From Halichondria panicea (lineage: Eukaryota; Porifera; Demospongiae; Suberitida; Halichondriidae), in NCBI RefSeq assembly GCF_963675165.1, contig NC_087387.1, positions 639,501 through 703,500 of the forward strand: 64,000 nt of DNA. Reading direction: 5' to 3'. Positions within the stretch are counted from its first letter, which is position 1. The number at the start of each line of letters is the position of its first letter. The notes beneath the pieces were generated by a model. That model worked only from the letters and a program-made list of their open reading frames with translations, was not told the origin of the DNA and ran no database searches. A program made the translations under genes and the position numbers. This document shows, in pieces, positions 23,029 to 38,000 of the stretch.

Positions 23029-26000
23029 TCATTTCTTATAGCCGAACTCTGTCGCCATGTCCGGAGTACTGTCGCCGTACACCCACATGCCCACCTATAG
23101 AAGAAGAGGGAGAGAGAAAAATGACCTCACAATGCAATTTAAACTGACTAAGCAAAGAATTCCTCTCTATTATATTACCTATTAACGTAAGATAAGAGCC
23201 TACATACTACATTTAAGTGGTGTACAGAATTGTGAAGCTGCATAGTTGTTGATATGACTACAAAACCTCTAGTTCTCCTACGCCAAACCAGCCTGGGAAA
23301 CACCTGTTATATTATCACTGTGTATCAATGGATGGAGTGTGATGATGTAATGCAGTGGGAAACTGATTGTTTGTATTTGTTAGGAGAGCAGGTTTCCCCT
23401 CGGAGTACACATTTTAACGTACTATAAGCGCGTGGGGTAGATACTCCATACAACTGGCTGCACGTCAAAAACAAAGCCGTAGGTAGCTCAATTAATAGTT
23501 ACCACTTACTAATGATTGACTTTTAATCTAGCTAGCTTGTATATAGGTCATTCTTGCTTACAACGAAGACAGTCTAGCTCCATTTGGAATGTTCAAGCCG
23601 TGTGCGTACATGCAATACAGACACCCAGTGCACAAGTACAGACACTATAGTAAGTACTCTATACCTGACCTGTACATGTACATACTTCCACTACAGAACA
23701 GGTGGCGACAACAAGCAAGTGTTACTACTCTATTCTATGGCCGGGGAAATCTGTTCTCATTAACCCCAAACATAAACAATTGTTTCCCACTGCATTACAT
23801 CATAACATAATAATTATAGTGACAGGAAAAGGAACTAGCATAGCAGAGTCCATCATGTGTAATTATGTACACACAGTTGAGCTAATTGAGGAAGCAGTAG
23901 CTGAATAAGTCCACAATATTTATATCACTTGAACAAATTAATTTCAATCAGGAAATGATCTTGCTGTATGGGGCCTCGCCGACTGTGTACGTTACGTTAC
24001 GTACATGTATATACAACATGCTGTAGCCCATAAACCCCCTCAATTTACAACAAAAGTATAATGTTACAAAATTAACAAACATTAACCAAAATTCGCCGAT
24101 ATTTTGAGCGTGTATATATCCCATAACAACAGAAGCAACAAAAGCAACAGAAAGTGCAGACTGTAGACAATCACCACATACTTGACTTTCCTAACAACAA
24201 GAAAGACGACATAATGATTACATAACCTGTAATAACATGACACGAGGCTTAATTTCAATGGTAGGTGAAGCTTAAGCTATTAATTGGACAAAATAATTCA
24301 CAATTTTATTTTTAATGTCAGAGATTATAATTATGATCACATTATAATAATTATTATCATGATTATAGAAACACGAAAATGTGACTAGAAGCCTATCCAT
24401 AGAGAAGCTCTTACTTGTACTTTATTTATCATTGAGCAGTTGTATCAGTCTACACACACACACACACACACGCACACACACGCTACCGTATACCTCGCTT
24501 GCGCATGTAGAGGCTTAATGAAAACTTACAAAGCTCAAGGTTATGTAACTTTCTTTTAATGTTACATGAACACAGAGTATAGAAACTTGACGCTAACTTT
24601 AATAATATTATTACTAAATGCCACAGACATACACAGGCACACATTATTAGGAATTTGATCCCAGGGTTGCCATGGCAGTTTACAATGCTGCTCACACACT
24701 CCAGATTCTGGCAGTTATGCAACATTTTGTAAGTAATATAGTATATAGTATACACAAAAAAGCTAACTTCTTGACGGCTAATTGCAAAAAAACAATGGTT
24801 GGTAGAAATATTTATAGAGATAGTTGTTGAACCACATTCTAACAATCCTAAGGGATACTTTTATTATAACAATAATAAATAAGAGAGTTAGTTACATGTA
24901 CAACAGAAAACCAATGTCTTTCTGGTGTGTATTAAATTATGCTCCGAAAAAACAGTAAAAATGATCAATTCTTATTGTACAGGAAGGCAAAACCCTATCG
25001 CACTTAAAGAGCAGACGCCTGTCGCCACTTACCTGCATACAGTCCATATTTAGGATTACATAATCACGACAACTCCATATATCGTTTGCAGAGGAACTTA
25101 AAGAGCAGAGCAGAGCAGACAGGCGCCTGTTGCCACTTACCCATGAATGCTACCAGCCCTTAAATGTAAAATATGAAAGAGGTGCGTGACAGTGCTTAGA
25201 GCAATTAATTGGCATCACAAAGCCAACCCTTACAATCGCAGACAGAGGAAAATTACAAAGCCTATCTTTAAATGGATGTGAACACACAAAAACAATCAGG
25301 GTCAAAGTAACAAACTGAGAGCTATCCACGAAAACTATAAGGCATATACAGAAAGAATGGTATACATAACAATTTCACGGTGACCAAATAGTACAAAACA
25401 AGTGCCTTCTTAAGGGAAAGAAACAAAAGTCTTAGACAGACTAGAGATGCACTAGCTTTGAATAGCCATTAGTTAAGTGCAGGAAGAAGAGACACTAAAG
25501 CCACACATACAGCTAAAATACTGAATTCAGTGGAACTCCTTCTTTGGGATTATTTTCAAAACACGCTAGGGTCATACACTTGGCGTCAAAGTTCTTGCCA
25601 TTCGTTGGTCTCCAAATTTAGAATACAAAGAAAAGTTCAGCATACCTTTGAAATGTGCTAACTAAAAGTGTTACAGTCGGCAAATATTGCAGTTAAAGAG
25701 ACGCAACGCAACTATGATGCGGTTATTTATTCTCTTGAGTAAATGAATTTTAGACCCTTCCTTAATTATAGGTGAGGGGGGGGCTAAAGACAGGAGAACA
25801 AAATTATAACTACATGACTGTATAATAGTTTCACTGCACACCTAGATGCATGACTTCAAGGAACCGTTCGAATCCAAAACAGAAGCTTGTTGACTGACTT
25901 CAAAGCACTGGCTCTTACATAAATATCCTCTTAGAACTGAATCTTAAAGTCCCTTTAAAGGCAGTTGATTGGGAAACACATAGCGGACATAATTACAATA

Positions 26001-28159
26001 ATATAGTAGCTACCAAATAGCTATCGGGTAAACAGCCTACTAATGGGACGGATTGTAACACACGCGTTCCTATTAAGATGAAATAAACAAACCACCTCAT
26101 ACCCACGGCCTGGCTTCCACCCACTCACTCCGTGTACAAGGTGTGACCTCAAGCCCATACCACACGAATAGAGCACTTTTGTAGCTTCCGAATATAATTA
26201 TTGTCGTTATAGTAAACACGGAGAGCTGGCGATGGTATCATGTTACGGGTCAGCTGAAGGGTGCGTACAACGGAAGCCCTAGGCAACGACTACACACCAA
26301 GGCTGAGAATTTTAATTACTTAAAGTCGAGGAATTTAAGAGTCAAAAAATGGAAAATCTAATTATACCAATATACCTAGAAATATCAAAACGTACAAGCT
26401 TACCCTATTTTTCCTTGCTTCCCCTTCGGCACTGCAGTACTCCCCCACCTGAAATATGAGAGAGAGATAAAATAAGTCGAAAAAAAAATAATAGTAACTA
26501 CAAGGGCACTTCCAAACCAAATGTGTGCCGTCATGTACTATACTGTCATGTGTTGGCATTACATAAAGTCTGTACAGATCTACTCTAATAAAAGTACCGA
26601 CAGGGCTAACACAGTACCGTATAGAGGGTAATTTTCGTGGGGCAAAATATTTGTGGTTTTTGTGGTTGAAGGTCTGACCACAAATATTTTACCCACGAAT
26701 GAAGTAACCTTGCCCACCAGTGCAGTGCAAGCAGCAACCACTATCCACGAAATGACTAAATACTGCTCAACCACGAATATTTTGTCCCCCGAAAATTACC
26801 CGCTATACGGTATACTGTACGTGCGTTTTCTCTAATGTGTGTGTGTGTGTGTTAGGATCGACCACACACAGTACACACCACAGCAGAAATGTGTGTATAA
26901 GGTATACTGGTGTTGATAAACGAATACTAGTAGCCAGTAATTTCATTATGCTGAGTTCACCGGAGGTCAAGTACTTAAATGGGGCACAAACACTCCGCGT
27001 GTTTATAAACAATACACTCAAGGGTAAGGGGGATGAGGTATTGATAGTTGATAGCATCGTGTGCGGTATTATAATTAGGTGAAAGTTGACCGTAATGGAA
27101 GTCTCAAAACACAGCAAACTGCCAACATTAGATCAGTATGTACACTAACAATTAAACCACAAGCATAATAAATAAATTCTATTTTTAGTAAATAAATATA
27201 TTACGTACATAATACTCTGCCTACCCACCCCCCCCCACCCCCCCCCCCAGACCTCTTCACTAGAACACAAAGACTCAGAAAGTAAGTATGCTGGTACACT
27301 TAAAACAAGCATAATGAAATTAATAACCCTATAGCGGGTAATTTTCGTGGGGAAAAAAATTCGTTTAACTGGAAAACGGTGATTTTCGTGAGTATAAATT
27401 TCGTTTAAATTCATTGCATATACTGCATTGCATGCATTACAGTAAGCCACGCCTACGTTTCTATGGGGGAAAACTTTATGTAGGCCAGCTTGCCCACGAA
27501 AATTACCCGCTATACGGTAATACGTACACACACAAATTTCAAAGTAATTAGAAGTACAAAATAATTCTAACGGTGAAAATGAATATTCTATCTTGCAATT
27601 ACATAATTACGAAGCAACAACACTGAAAATCAAAGCTACTTAGGATGCTAAAAAAGGTGCAAAAATTTTTCTTGTGCATATGACAGTATTCTAATTATGC
27701 ATACACAGCCAACAAAGTGCATTTTGTAGCCAAGGAGACAAAAGAATTAATTCGAGCATGCAAATGCATGGGCATATACAGTAAGGGAAAGGTAAATTGT
27801 TTTGACGAACGAGATCAAGTACCACTTTCATAGCCGTGGCAACGGCACGTAGCTGGAAAATAGATGCCATTTGTAAAATAATAATTATGAATAAGTATAA
27901 ACATACGTTAGCTTTGATGATTATGCCATTAGTCTGGGAATGTTGTCGTGGGTTACGGCACGTATCCGTCCCTTTCTACAACAGCTTTAGCTACCACAAA
28001 ACGGGATACACGCATGAGCATAAGTAATGGTGTACGCACGTACAGATCTACATGTCTTGATAAGACGTACTTATAAAAATTAGGGAGACCTGTATGTAGA
28101 GGGAAATACGTTTTCCGGCAACATAATATGTGACAATCTAACATTTCACTTTCGTTAAT

Positions 28160-28218
<59 letters not shown>

Positions 28219-31200
28219 CACACATGCCTACACACACACACACGCCCACACACACACAGCCACAGGCAGTCGGCTCTATACTGTATCCCTAGGCCTCGAG
28301 GCACAATCAAGCATTATGTAAGGAATGACAAATGTACATGTTTTAGAAGTTGCATGCACTAAAAATTAAAATAAACGCATGTATTATTATACACACGACA
28401 ACACAGTAATTTTTTCTCAGATGTTGAAATGTTCGTTGCGAAGCATTAAAAACAATATGTTCCGAAATGAGAACTATACATAGCTACATGCACCATATAC
28501 GTGTAAGTATGGAATCTAAAACATGCAGGCTACATAATGACATTACCCTTAGTTAATTTCAATCACGATTGGTTCGAGTCTTGTCGTCAAATTGGGACAT
28601 CGCCCTAAGGCAACATGACCTCACCATCCAATTACTCAGCAGTCTGGCTGGTGTCAACAAAACAGCACAAACAGCACATTACCATGACTATGTTGGTGTT
28701 CTACAATTAAAACACGAGCATTGTGAAAATTGTTTGCAGGCAAACATGGTATCCTTGGGAACTCATTATCTTACTAATTCAAATCGGTTGCCGGCTGGCT
28801 ATCGCACTAGTTTTGGTGTACATACTAATTAATTTCCAGCGTGCCGAATAAAGTACTAGCCAATTTCACGTGGGAATGGAAGCTGGAGCAATTAACAGAG
28901 CTAGATGACATCCCAGTAATTAACTAAAGCACGTATGTTGATTGATTATTTGTGGAGAGCTTTGACATTCCAACCACGCTCCAATGACCTCTATACAGCT
29001 AATACCGTATAGCAGGTATAATTATGTCAAGGGAATAAATGTTCGTAGTTTTCGTGGATTGTACCGTAAACATTTATAACTGTGAACTTATTATCGCATG
29101 CATGCATGCTGCAAAAAGGCGCTATTCCACGAAAATGAAATCCTTTCTAAAGGTATTTCCGCGAAAATTTATACCCACTATACAGTATATGAACCGGGAA
29201 TAGCAGGTATAATTGGTATCAACTTTCGCAGAAAGCACTGTTAGAAAGGTTTTCACGGATTTAATTTTTGTGGAGCAGCCTTTTTGCAGCATGCATGTGA
29301 TATCACATTAAATTCGGAGGTTTAAAATGCTTGCTACCCGATGGAACATTTATATACCCTCGAAATATACCCGCTATACGGTACTCTCAATAATAATTAA
29401 ATTACTCCAAAATCGTACACATTCCATAGTATAAACTTCCGTGGAGGAAATCTTTCAAACAAACAACGCTTAGGAATTACCCGAAGCCTCGACTGAAAGA
29501 GCATCACAAACTACAAAACAATTATGTAATAATTGTACGTAAACAAAAGAGGCATTGCGAGTTTGAACAATGCGTGCCAATTTAGGGCTTGTTTTCGTTC
29601 GATTAAATACGATCAAATGACAACATTCCATAAAGAGGCTGTAGAAATAATAGGCGGAGACGGCTACAGGTATTACAGAGAACTAACAGTTGCACCGCTT
29701 TTGGGACAAAGAACAAAAACAAATCAGCAGCAATTAGCGTGATGAATGACATCAGCAACTTGACTCGATACGACCAATTAAAATTCTTTTGGAGAGCATA
29801 ATTATTACCGGCTGTTACAATAATCGAAAACACAGAAATGTGATCAACATTCCTATACCAATAATCTACAAACATATTATTTTCAGCGAAACTTAAGAAT
29901 ATAATAGACAAATGTGACAGGCTCTGGGAAAAAGGCCATATTGGAGCAGATATTGGTATTGAGCAATAGCCAGATTTATGGACTGCAGTGTATAATCTCA
30001 TAATAATTTTTCTTAGCTTATAGTTATCTACAGTCTTTCTACTACCTCTCTGCAAAATCTTATGCTCTGAATCCAACGCATTCCACCGAAGCGCTTTGAC
30101 TAAGCAGCCACCATTACCTTACTTTTCCCAATTTAGCAATCTTTAAGTGGGCGTTTCTCAATACCGCTATTTCAGAACTTTGAGTTTCCAACGCGGATAA
30201 CTCAGGCATGGAACGAGCTATGTGCAAACTAAGAATATCAATGCATAGGCAATTCTTTGCTCTATCATCTGGTATTTAAATCTCAACAATTGTAGCCTGC
30301 TCCAATATGGCCTTTTTCCCAGAGCCTGTCACAAATACCAGTCGTATATTTTCGACGAAATTTTACACACAAAAATGTAGGCATGGTTTACCGGAACGCA
30401 TGCAATGCAGTGCAGGTAATGAAACAAACAAATTTTTTACCGAACGAAAATTACTCGCTATAGGGTATTCACTTACAAGTTTCGATAGCCTTCGATCTTT
30501 ACGTTTGTCGAGTCTGGCCAAACCTTCTGCTATCATCTTCCGAGCGATATCCGTCTTATCTTCGCTGTTGAGGAGGGAAACGTAGCTCTGTGGGGGATAG
30601 TGTGTGTGTGTGTGGGGGGTGGTGTGTGTGTGGGAGGTAAGTGTATCTGAATATATAATCTAGTGTAAGTAGCTACAAAATTATTTCTCCAGTTGCACAT
30701 ACTTAGAAAACTATTCTGTAACTATAATTATGATTATAGTACACTGTAGCTAGATACAACAACAACAGTTATTATGCAAACATCCTTCCTAGCCAGCCGC
30801 TCATGCAATTCCTGGGACGCATGTACATACAACACACACATGTGACCGTGGTGACACCAAGAATGCCCTGTGTTGGCCTGTGTTTCACCACCTGAGGGCT
30901 AAACTATGCACACACACACACACACACACACGCCAGGACACACACATGCCAGGACACACACACCTGTGCTAAGCCACAGACTTATGTCACATTACATAAC
31001 ACTGCACACACACTGAAGAGCTACAGCCTGGCCAGCACACATCCCATGAATTTGAGGTGGACTTGAGAGCTAGCTTGCAGTCCGTTTGTTGGCACAATAG
31101 AAGCTCTACTAAACACAAACAGACTGATTATAGGTGATTACCTAACCTTGCACTTTTATAGATGCACACACTAGATGTACAGTTGCCAAATATTTGGAGA

Positions 31201-34200
31201 CAGGTGCCGCTCTACATTTTCAAAACATTATCATCAACAATCTAATCACGAACAAGATCAACGTACTTGACACACACACAGGATTATGCAGAATTGTATG
31301 ATTGAGATGTTGACACATAATAATATGAATGCATATTATACAGCTATTCTGGAACTAAAGCTAATTCTTTTCAATTGAGGACTTCGCTAGCACATCCAAA
31401 TATGCTCAAAACCAACTTAAATTGTTGGCACTTGAGGCCCACAAGCGTTTCAAACGTGTCATTTAGTGCAAATTTGGAATCCAACAAAAATGGAAAAAGA
31501 GGTGTGGTCAAGATTGAAGAAGTTTCCTGTGTAATGGTAGTGACTTTACTTCATTTTTGTGCTCTTATGCTTAGTCATATGTCATTTATTTTTGTGTAGA
31601 CACAATAAACATGCATTTGTCTGATATACTATCACAAATGCGCATGCTTCAATCAAAACTGTTGGAACTGGGCAGCCTGTGTTGTCAGACATCTTTATTG
31701 TGGTTTGTATAGTGTACCTACTCTGAGCTTCATCCTGGGCAGACAAAAATTTTCCAGGACTCTCAGAGTGAATCACTCAATGTAAAAAGCATAGAGCTAC
31801 TTCAATAACAAAGACAGGTAGATGGCTAACTTTTTTACAAAAAGATATTCACATTCAAAGTTGTGGCATTATCAACACAAAATCACACAATAAAAATTAA
31901 TGCTTGTAAGTATATACAACAAGTAGGTTGAATTGAATTGCTTGTTACACACATAGGAATGAATGAGCAACTTATTTATAAGCTATATAGGGGGCTGTTT
32001 GATCAGTTCGACACCAACAATATCGTATCAACAGCTATAAAGACCATAGCCAATAAGAATCGATGATAATTAATTTTAGTGACAGTGCTTCAGCAACCTA
32101 TTGAGTTGACAGTTTGTCGTACTTCTGTGCAGCATACTGCTGTGAGTAGTTGAGGCAGTCCAAGTTGTTGTCGTGTCCATGCTGCTATCGGGACCACCTA
32201 GCCGACAACTGCAACACGTACGTACGTCCCCCTGACATCATTTAACGCCTCTCGGAAACATCAAGGTCACTTGCAAGTTGTGCACAGGAATAGGGTTCAT
32301 GAAAGATCCTCGATCCTCATGTCCTTAGTGAGTGTACTGCTGTAACGACATCCTATACACAAGTCACAGTCTCCGCTAACACCTCTAGAGAGGAAGCTAC
32401 AAAACTGCGATTCTCTGAAAGTTTTTGTCTGTTTTCTCACAGCTTTGTAGAAAATTATTAGCCTGTCCAGAGCAGTGTGTCTCCAACCCTACAAGTGAAA
32501 ACAGGAGGACATGTAAGTAAGAACTATCCTGACAGCCAATCGTTCAGTACCCATCAGCACACCTCGTGTTCCGAGTGGAATACCTCCACAATTCGCCGTA
32601 GAAACAAACAGCTTCTCACCGGTTGATGCTGAGTGGTGGTAACCATGTCACGTCGCTAGTGAAATTAGGCACACTGGCAAAGAGCGACGAAAGGCATTGC
32701 TTGACTCACTCTTTAACTGAAGACAAGAAACCCATACGAGCGACGATATCTCCTCAACAAAGTTTGGCCACGAAGTTGAAGGCAGACCTCCAGCTCCAGA
32801 TATATACCGTGGACTAAAATATGGATCCTGAGACGGTAAAATCAAAGTTAGGAACTCACATTACATATACCTGATACACAGCCTGATACAAATACAAGGC
32901 AGCTAGCTAGCTAGTAGCTAGTACAAGACCTAAGAGTGAAAAAATGTATGGCTTTTACAAATGTACATATCTCCTTTTAAAAAAGTTAGCCAACTACAAA
33001 AAATATACCCCTACATAGCCTTTAACTTACTGTGAACGACTGTTCTTGTGTTTTTCACTAAAAAATTGTTGCACTGGAGATACAGCAAGTTCTTTGGGGT
33101 TAGTAAGCGGGCTGATAAGAGAGTTGTGTAGCTGTACGAGCTATAACATGGCTGTGGTTAGGACAATTTGTTTGTTTTTTGCACTGAAAGAGAGCCCTTG
33201 AATTGCACTTCCTTCCCATGTGACTTCTGAGAGTGTTTGGAAAGCCCCCTATGCGTACACGTGGCTTGAAAAAGCATGACTTTTTTCCTGTGAAAGGCGT
33301 GGTCTAAACATTGAAAAATGTTACAAATGTAGCCACTTCCTGTTAAAACTAAGTGGTGGAATTTCAATGTGACGAAACGCTTGTGGGCCAGAAGCACTCT
33401 TTATTTACATACTCGCCATTACAGATAATAGAGATGGCTAGGGCACGCAACGCTTGAGTAGATGCTTCTCTTTGATGTGGTCGAAAACATTAGAATTACA
33501 TAACAGAAACACTTGACATTTGTAGTACACGTTGCATACCTCTTTGTTAGTGATAACAGAAGTAAATATTTGACTAAACCTCATATCCAGTAGACATAAT
33601 TACAGCCCATGGTTCTTCTTTACAGCAAAAAGCTGACATGCAACATAGTATGTGTTAATATTATACAAGCCATTGACATTGCATTAGCTCGGAAAGTTTA
33701 TATATCAACAGTTTAACCCCCTAGACACAGCAGGATATGCAATAAACAGCAGGACCGTGTGACCAGACATAATATAGCGGGTAACTTCAGGAGGGGGGCA
33801 AAATATTCGTGGTTTTCGTGGTTGAATGATCACTGAGCACGAATATTTTACTCAGCAACCTTGACTACCTTTAACTGACTAAACAACGAATATTTTTCTA
33901 CACGCTATACAATATCTTCCAGGGGTGTGTGGCTATGGATCAATACAAACTACTAAGACACTCGCTTAAAATGTTTTTTCCTAAAGATGTATACGGCCTT
34001 AGAAACTGTGTCTATTCTCTATTTAAGCGAACACACACAACACACACAAAAAATACCATACGAAATTACGAACGTTGATTTCGCCTCTTAACAATTATAG
34101 AAGTGCACTAACTAAGCAAGCCTGACAGCACAATGTGAACGTCATACGAAGTAATGTTGAATTCCAATTACCGTTTATGGCAAGCCCCGAATGTAGAAAA

Positions 34201-34971
34201 CCTTGTTATCGCCTATAATTTCCGCTAACTGGATAAAGTTTGGGCATGTTTTTTATGCCTCAGGCAATTAACAATTTAACCAACCTAGGAACGTAGATAC
34301 ACCTTTGTCATATAAGCTCATCCTGTGCACACATGCTGGTTATGTAACGAGTCTTTAAGAACTGCATGCAGTTGCAATTAAACGGCTTTTTTAGCATACA
34401 TAGATATGTAGTAAGTCAGTTAGGTTGCTAGCTACTACCATAGATTAAAGGAAGACGTTTCTTTCATCTGTGCCGCACACACACTAATTATCTTCCAAGA
34501 AGCTACATGTACATGCCGTTACCACGGCAGCGCACAAGCACTATTACCATGGCAACAGGAGCATGCTCACCTGCCCAGTGATCTTATACTCAGCATTGAG
34601 GAGCAGTGTCTTGCCAGTCACTTCCTGACAGAAGAGAGTGAACGCATCCTTGAGCCAATCCTCCTACAAAATAGATCCATGCAATTAATGATAAAAATAT
34701 ACAAGATACATTTTAATTAAATGCTTATAATTATCAGGAGTACATTATAATAATTTATACTAATTGTACTTATAATGAATGACACGTCTGTACAAGCATG
34801 GTTGTGTTTTTAACTCTGCTCTGTGCAAAATAATTATAATTATATTTTCTCCTTTGCAAGCCTTTTGCATTTGATTACTGTAAATCAACGACAATAGTTT
34901 ATGTCATATGACTTACATCATCAGGAGGAATGATACAGGCTAGGAAGTATTCCTGAGCTTGAGGGGGTTGG

Positions 34972-35021
<50 letters not shown>

Positions 35022-38000
35022 GCGCGCAACGAGAATTCCTAAACAACCCACTTCAATGAACACTGGACAAACAAAGAGTAACAACATCCCAGCTAGCAAT
35101 CACTTATAGTTAGTATCAGTTACCACACATCAAACATTCGCCTGGATACAAGAGAGTCCCACTAGTTATTAAGGACGAAATTAAAGCCTAATCAAATCAA
35201 CGTGAGGCTAATTTTAGATCACACACGTTTTACTAAGTTTAACCAAAATAAACACAACACAATCGTAATAATGACCATTTTTTCACACCATGGTACTACA
35301 AACAACTACATGTACGTCACTGATTGATCAAGTGTTTAGTTGATGAGGTCAAACATAGTCATAGCTGGTCATAGTGACACACTTCCTCAACATTTCTTCA
35401 AAGTTTAATCGTCAGCAATTTATTAATTATGAACATGGACCTATCTGTCGTACATTCACTCAAAATCCAACATATGCAACAACAGATAACACATGCACAG
35501 ATCGATTGATCATTAATGTGGTTTGATTCGATTAGAGGTTTCAAGATCCTGCTCTGAGGCTTGAGGCATACGACAAATTAAAGACACAAAAGTGCAAGCT
35601 AAGCCACAAATTTCCATGGAAGAACTGACTCCATTTCTTCTGACCTCGCCATTCTTTCGCTATATAGTGTACAAGTGCTTATGGCGTGCCGGCAATCGTC
35701 TTGGTATTCTATATATTTATTATCGAATTAAACCCGACGGACGAATATTTGACGAATGTGTAAATACGCCTTCTTTTGCAACCCATGTGTTCAAGTTAGC
35801 GAATGAAAACAGACAAACGCACAACAGGTGTCGATGCATGGATCGAGTTTATTATTGCATCAGTACAACAATAATAGTCCCTCCATCACATGACCGTAAC
35901 AATATGGGTTCCGACATCGACGAAAACAACAAACAAGACATGAGATCATCGGTCATCACAAGCACGCCCTGGGGTAATCTGATAAGACACTTCGGTATCG
36001 AAATTCATCCAAATACGGTAAAATTAAACACAGATAATGAATGCTACACCCATGCACACGGTGTGCTTCTTTGCTGGGTGAGGAGAAACATTATACAAAA
36101 CAATTAATACTGTCTGAGTGATATCACCTTCGTATTATGTACATATTATGACTATCTGGTCAACCATCATAATTGTTGTTATTGTTTACATAATTCAAAA
36201 GATCGAACCCCTTTTTAATGAGTATGGACACACACGCGTGCAACCACGTCCATCTAGTAACTTGCATCTCCAGCAGTATGACCAATAAACATATCTGATC
36301 TATATACTTATGTCTTTTTTCTCAATCTTCTCAGAGCAGCAACAGTATATGGATTAGTACAATTATACTAACGACATAATTCATATAATTATAGGTCAAA
36401 TGTATATCACATCTACACTTATAGCTATAGCTAGCATCATAATTATTTCCATAATTATTTGAGGAGGAAGCTATTAATAATAGTTTAGGCCATCAAAGAC
36501 TAATTTGTTGAGGGGTTGTTTTGCATGTCTTAAGTTGTCATTTGGGATACCAACTACTTGGCCTCTATTATGTAATACGTTTGCCAATGTTCAGCCGTTA
36601 AGAGGGGCCAGTTTCACACGCTGTATACTATTATAAGTATTCTATATGCAGATATTAGAGTTACTATAGATACCACTTCAATGTGTTTAGCAGGAAACTA
36701 CAGTCATGAGCTATAGTAGTTGCTCTGGCTACAAACTACAACATTACCGATTTAAAAGAGGATGCGCATGCATGCATAATTATTATTATTATAGCTAGTT
36801 GACTAGTGTACACAGTTTTGTCTTTGTTCAGTATTCTGGTGTTCCCCAGCTTTCGGTTTGGGACACTATAACACGTAGGTACATCACATGCACATGTTCT
36901 AACTATAACTATGCTACATGTATAATTATAGTACAACATGCACGGCAGAGAAAAAGAGAAAATAATCGTGAGTTTTAATATAAACTTTTAATTAGTTCTA
37001 ATTAGCCTCGCTGCTTATATGGAGCTTACAAAGAGTGTTCTTAATGTTAGAAAAGAAATATTGACAAACCAGCAATTCCATGTAATTGGAGCTGTAGCTA
37101 TAGAGTCTAGAGTTCATGAACTTTTGCTAGAGTCTATAGAGACGATCATCATTAAGCGCCATTCGTTACTTTAATTACTGGCCCTCGTGAATTAAGCCAT
37201 AAAATATAATAGCACACTCCAACTCACGCAGCTGTATATATCGATTATATAACAAATTACATAACATGTAAACAAAGTAGTCGTTTTGGTTTTGTAGGTT
37301 ATTAGTTTAGCTCACCATATCACTAGCCTTATTCAATAACGACAGCCCACAGCAGCTGCACGAGGTACAGCTGCAACATGACGAAACGCTGGGCTAGGGC
37401 TTTTTTCTCACGAAAACCAATGTCAATAGACTACAATTTAATTTTGCACTGGGCGTAATGGATATTATGTCGTTGCTAGGTACGAGGTGCAGCTGCAATA
37501 AAATGAAACGCTGGGCTGGGGCTTTTTTCTCACAAAAACGGATGTCAATCGACTACAAAATAATTAAATTTTGCACTGGGCGTAATGGATATTATGTCGT
37601 TGCTATGGATATTATGTCGTTGCTAGGTACGAGGTGCAGCTGCAACAAAATGAAACGCTGGGCTGGGGCTTTTTTCTCACAAAAACGGATGTCAATTGAC
37701 TACAAAATAATTAAATTTTGCACTGGGCGTAATGGATATTATGTCGTTGCTATGGATATTACGTCGTTGCTAGGTACGAGGTGCAGCTGCAACAAAATGA
37801 AACGCTGGGCTGGGGCTTTTTTCTCACAAAAACGAATGTCAATCGACTACAAAATAATTAAATTTTGCACTGGGCGTAATGGATATTATGTCGTTGCTAG
37901 GTACGAGGTGCAGCTGCAACAAGATGAAACGCTGGGCTGGGACTTTTCTCTCACAAAAACCAATGTCAATAATTAAATTTTGCATTGGGCGTAATGGATA

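Noticed and set aside
37458-37976. 172-codon repetitive open frame
   Set aside because: It is produced by the minisatellite; copy A with one unit has no matching frame.
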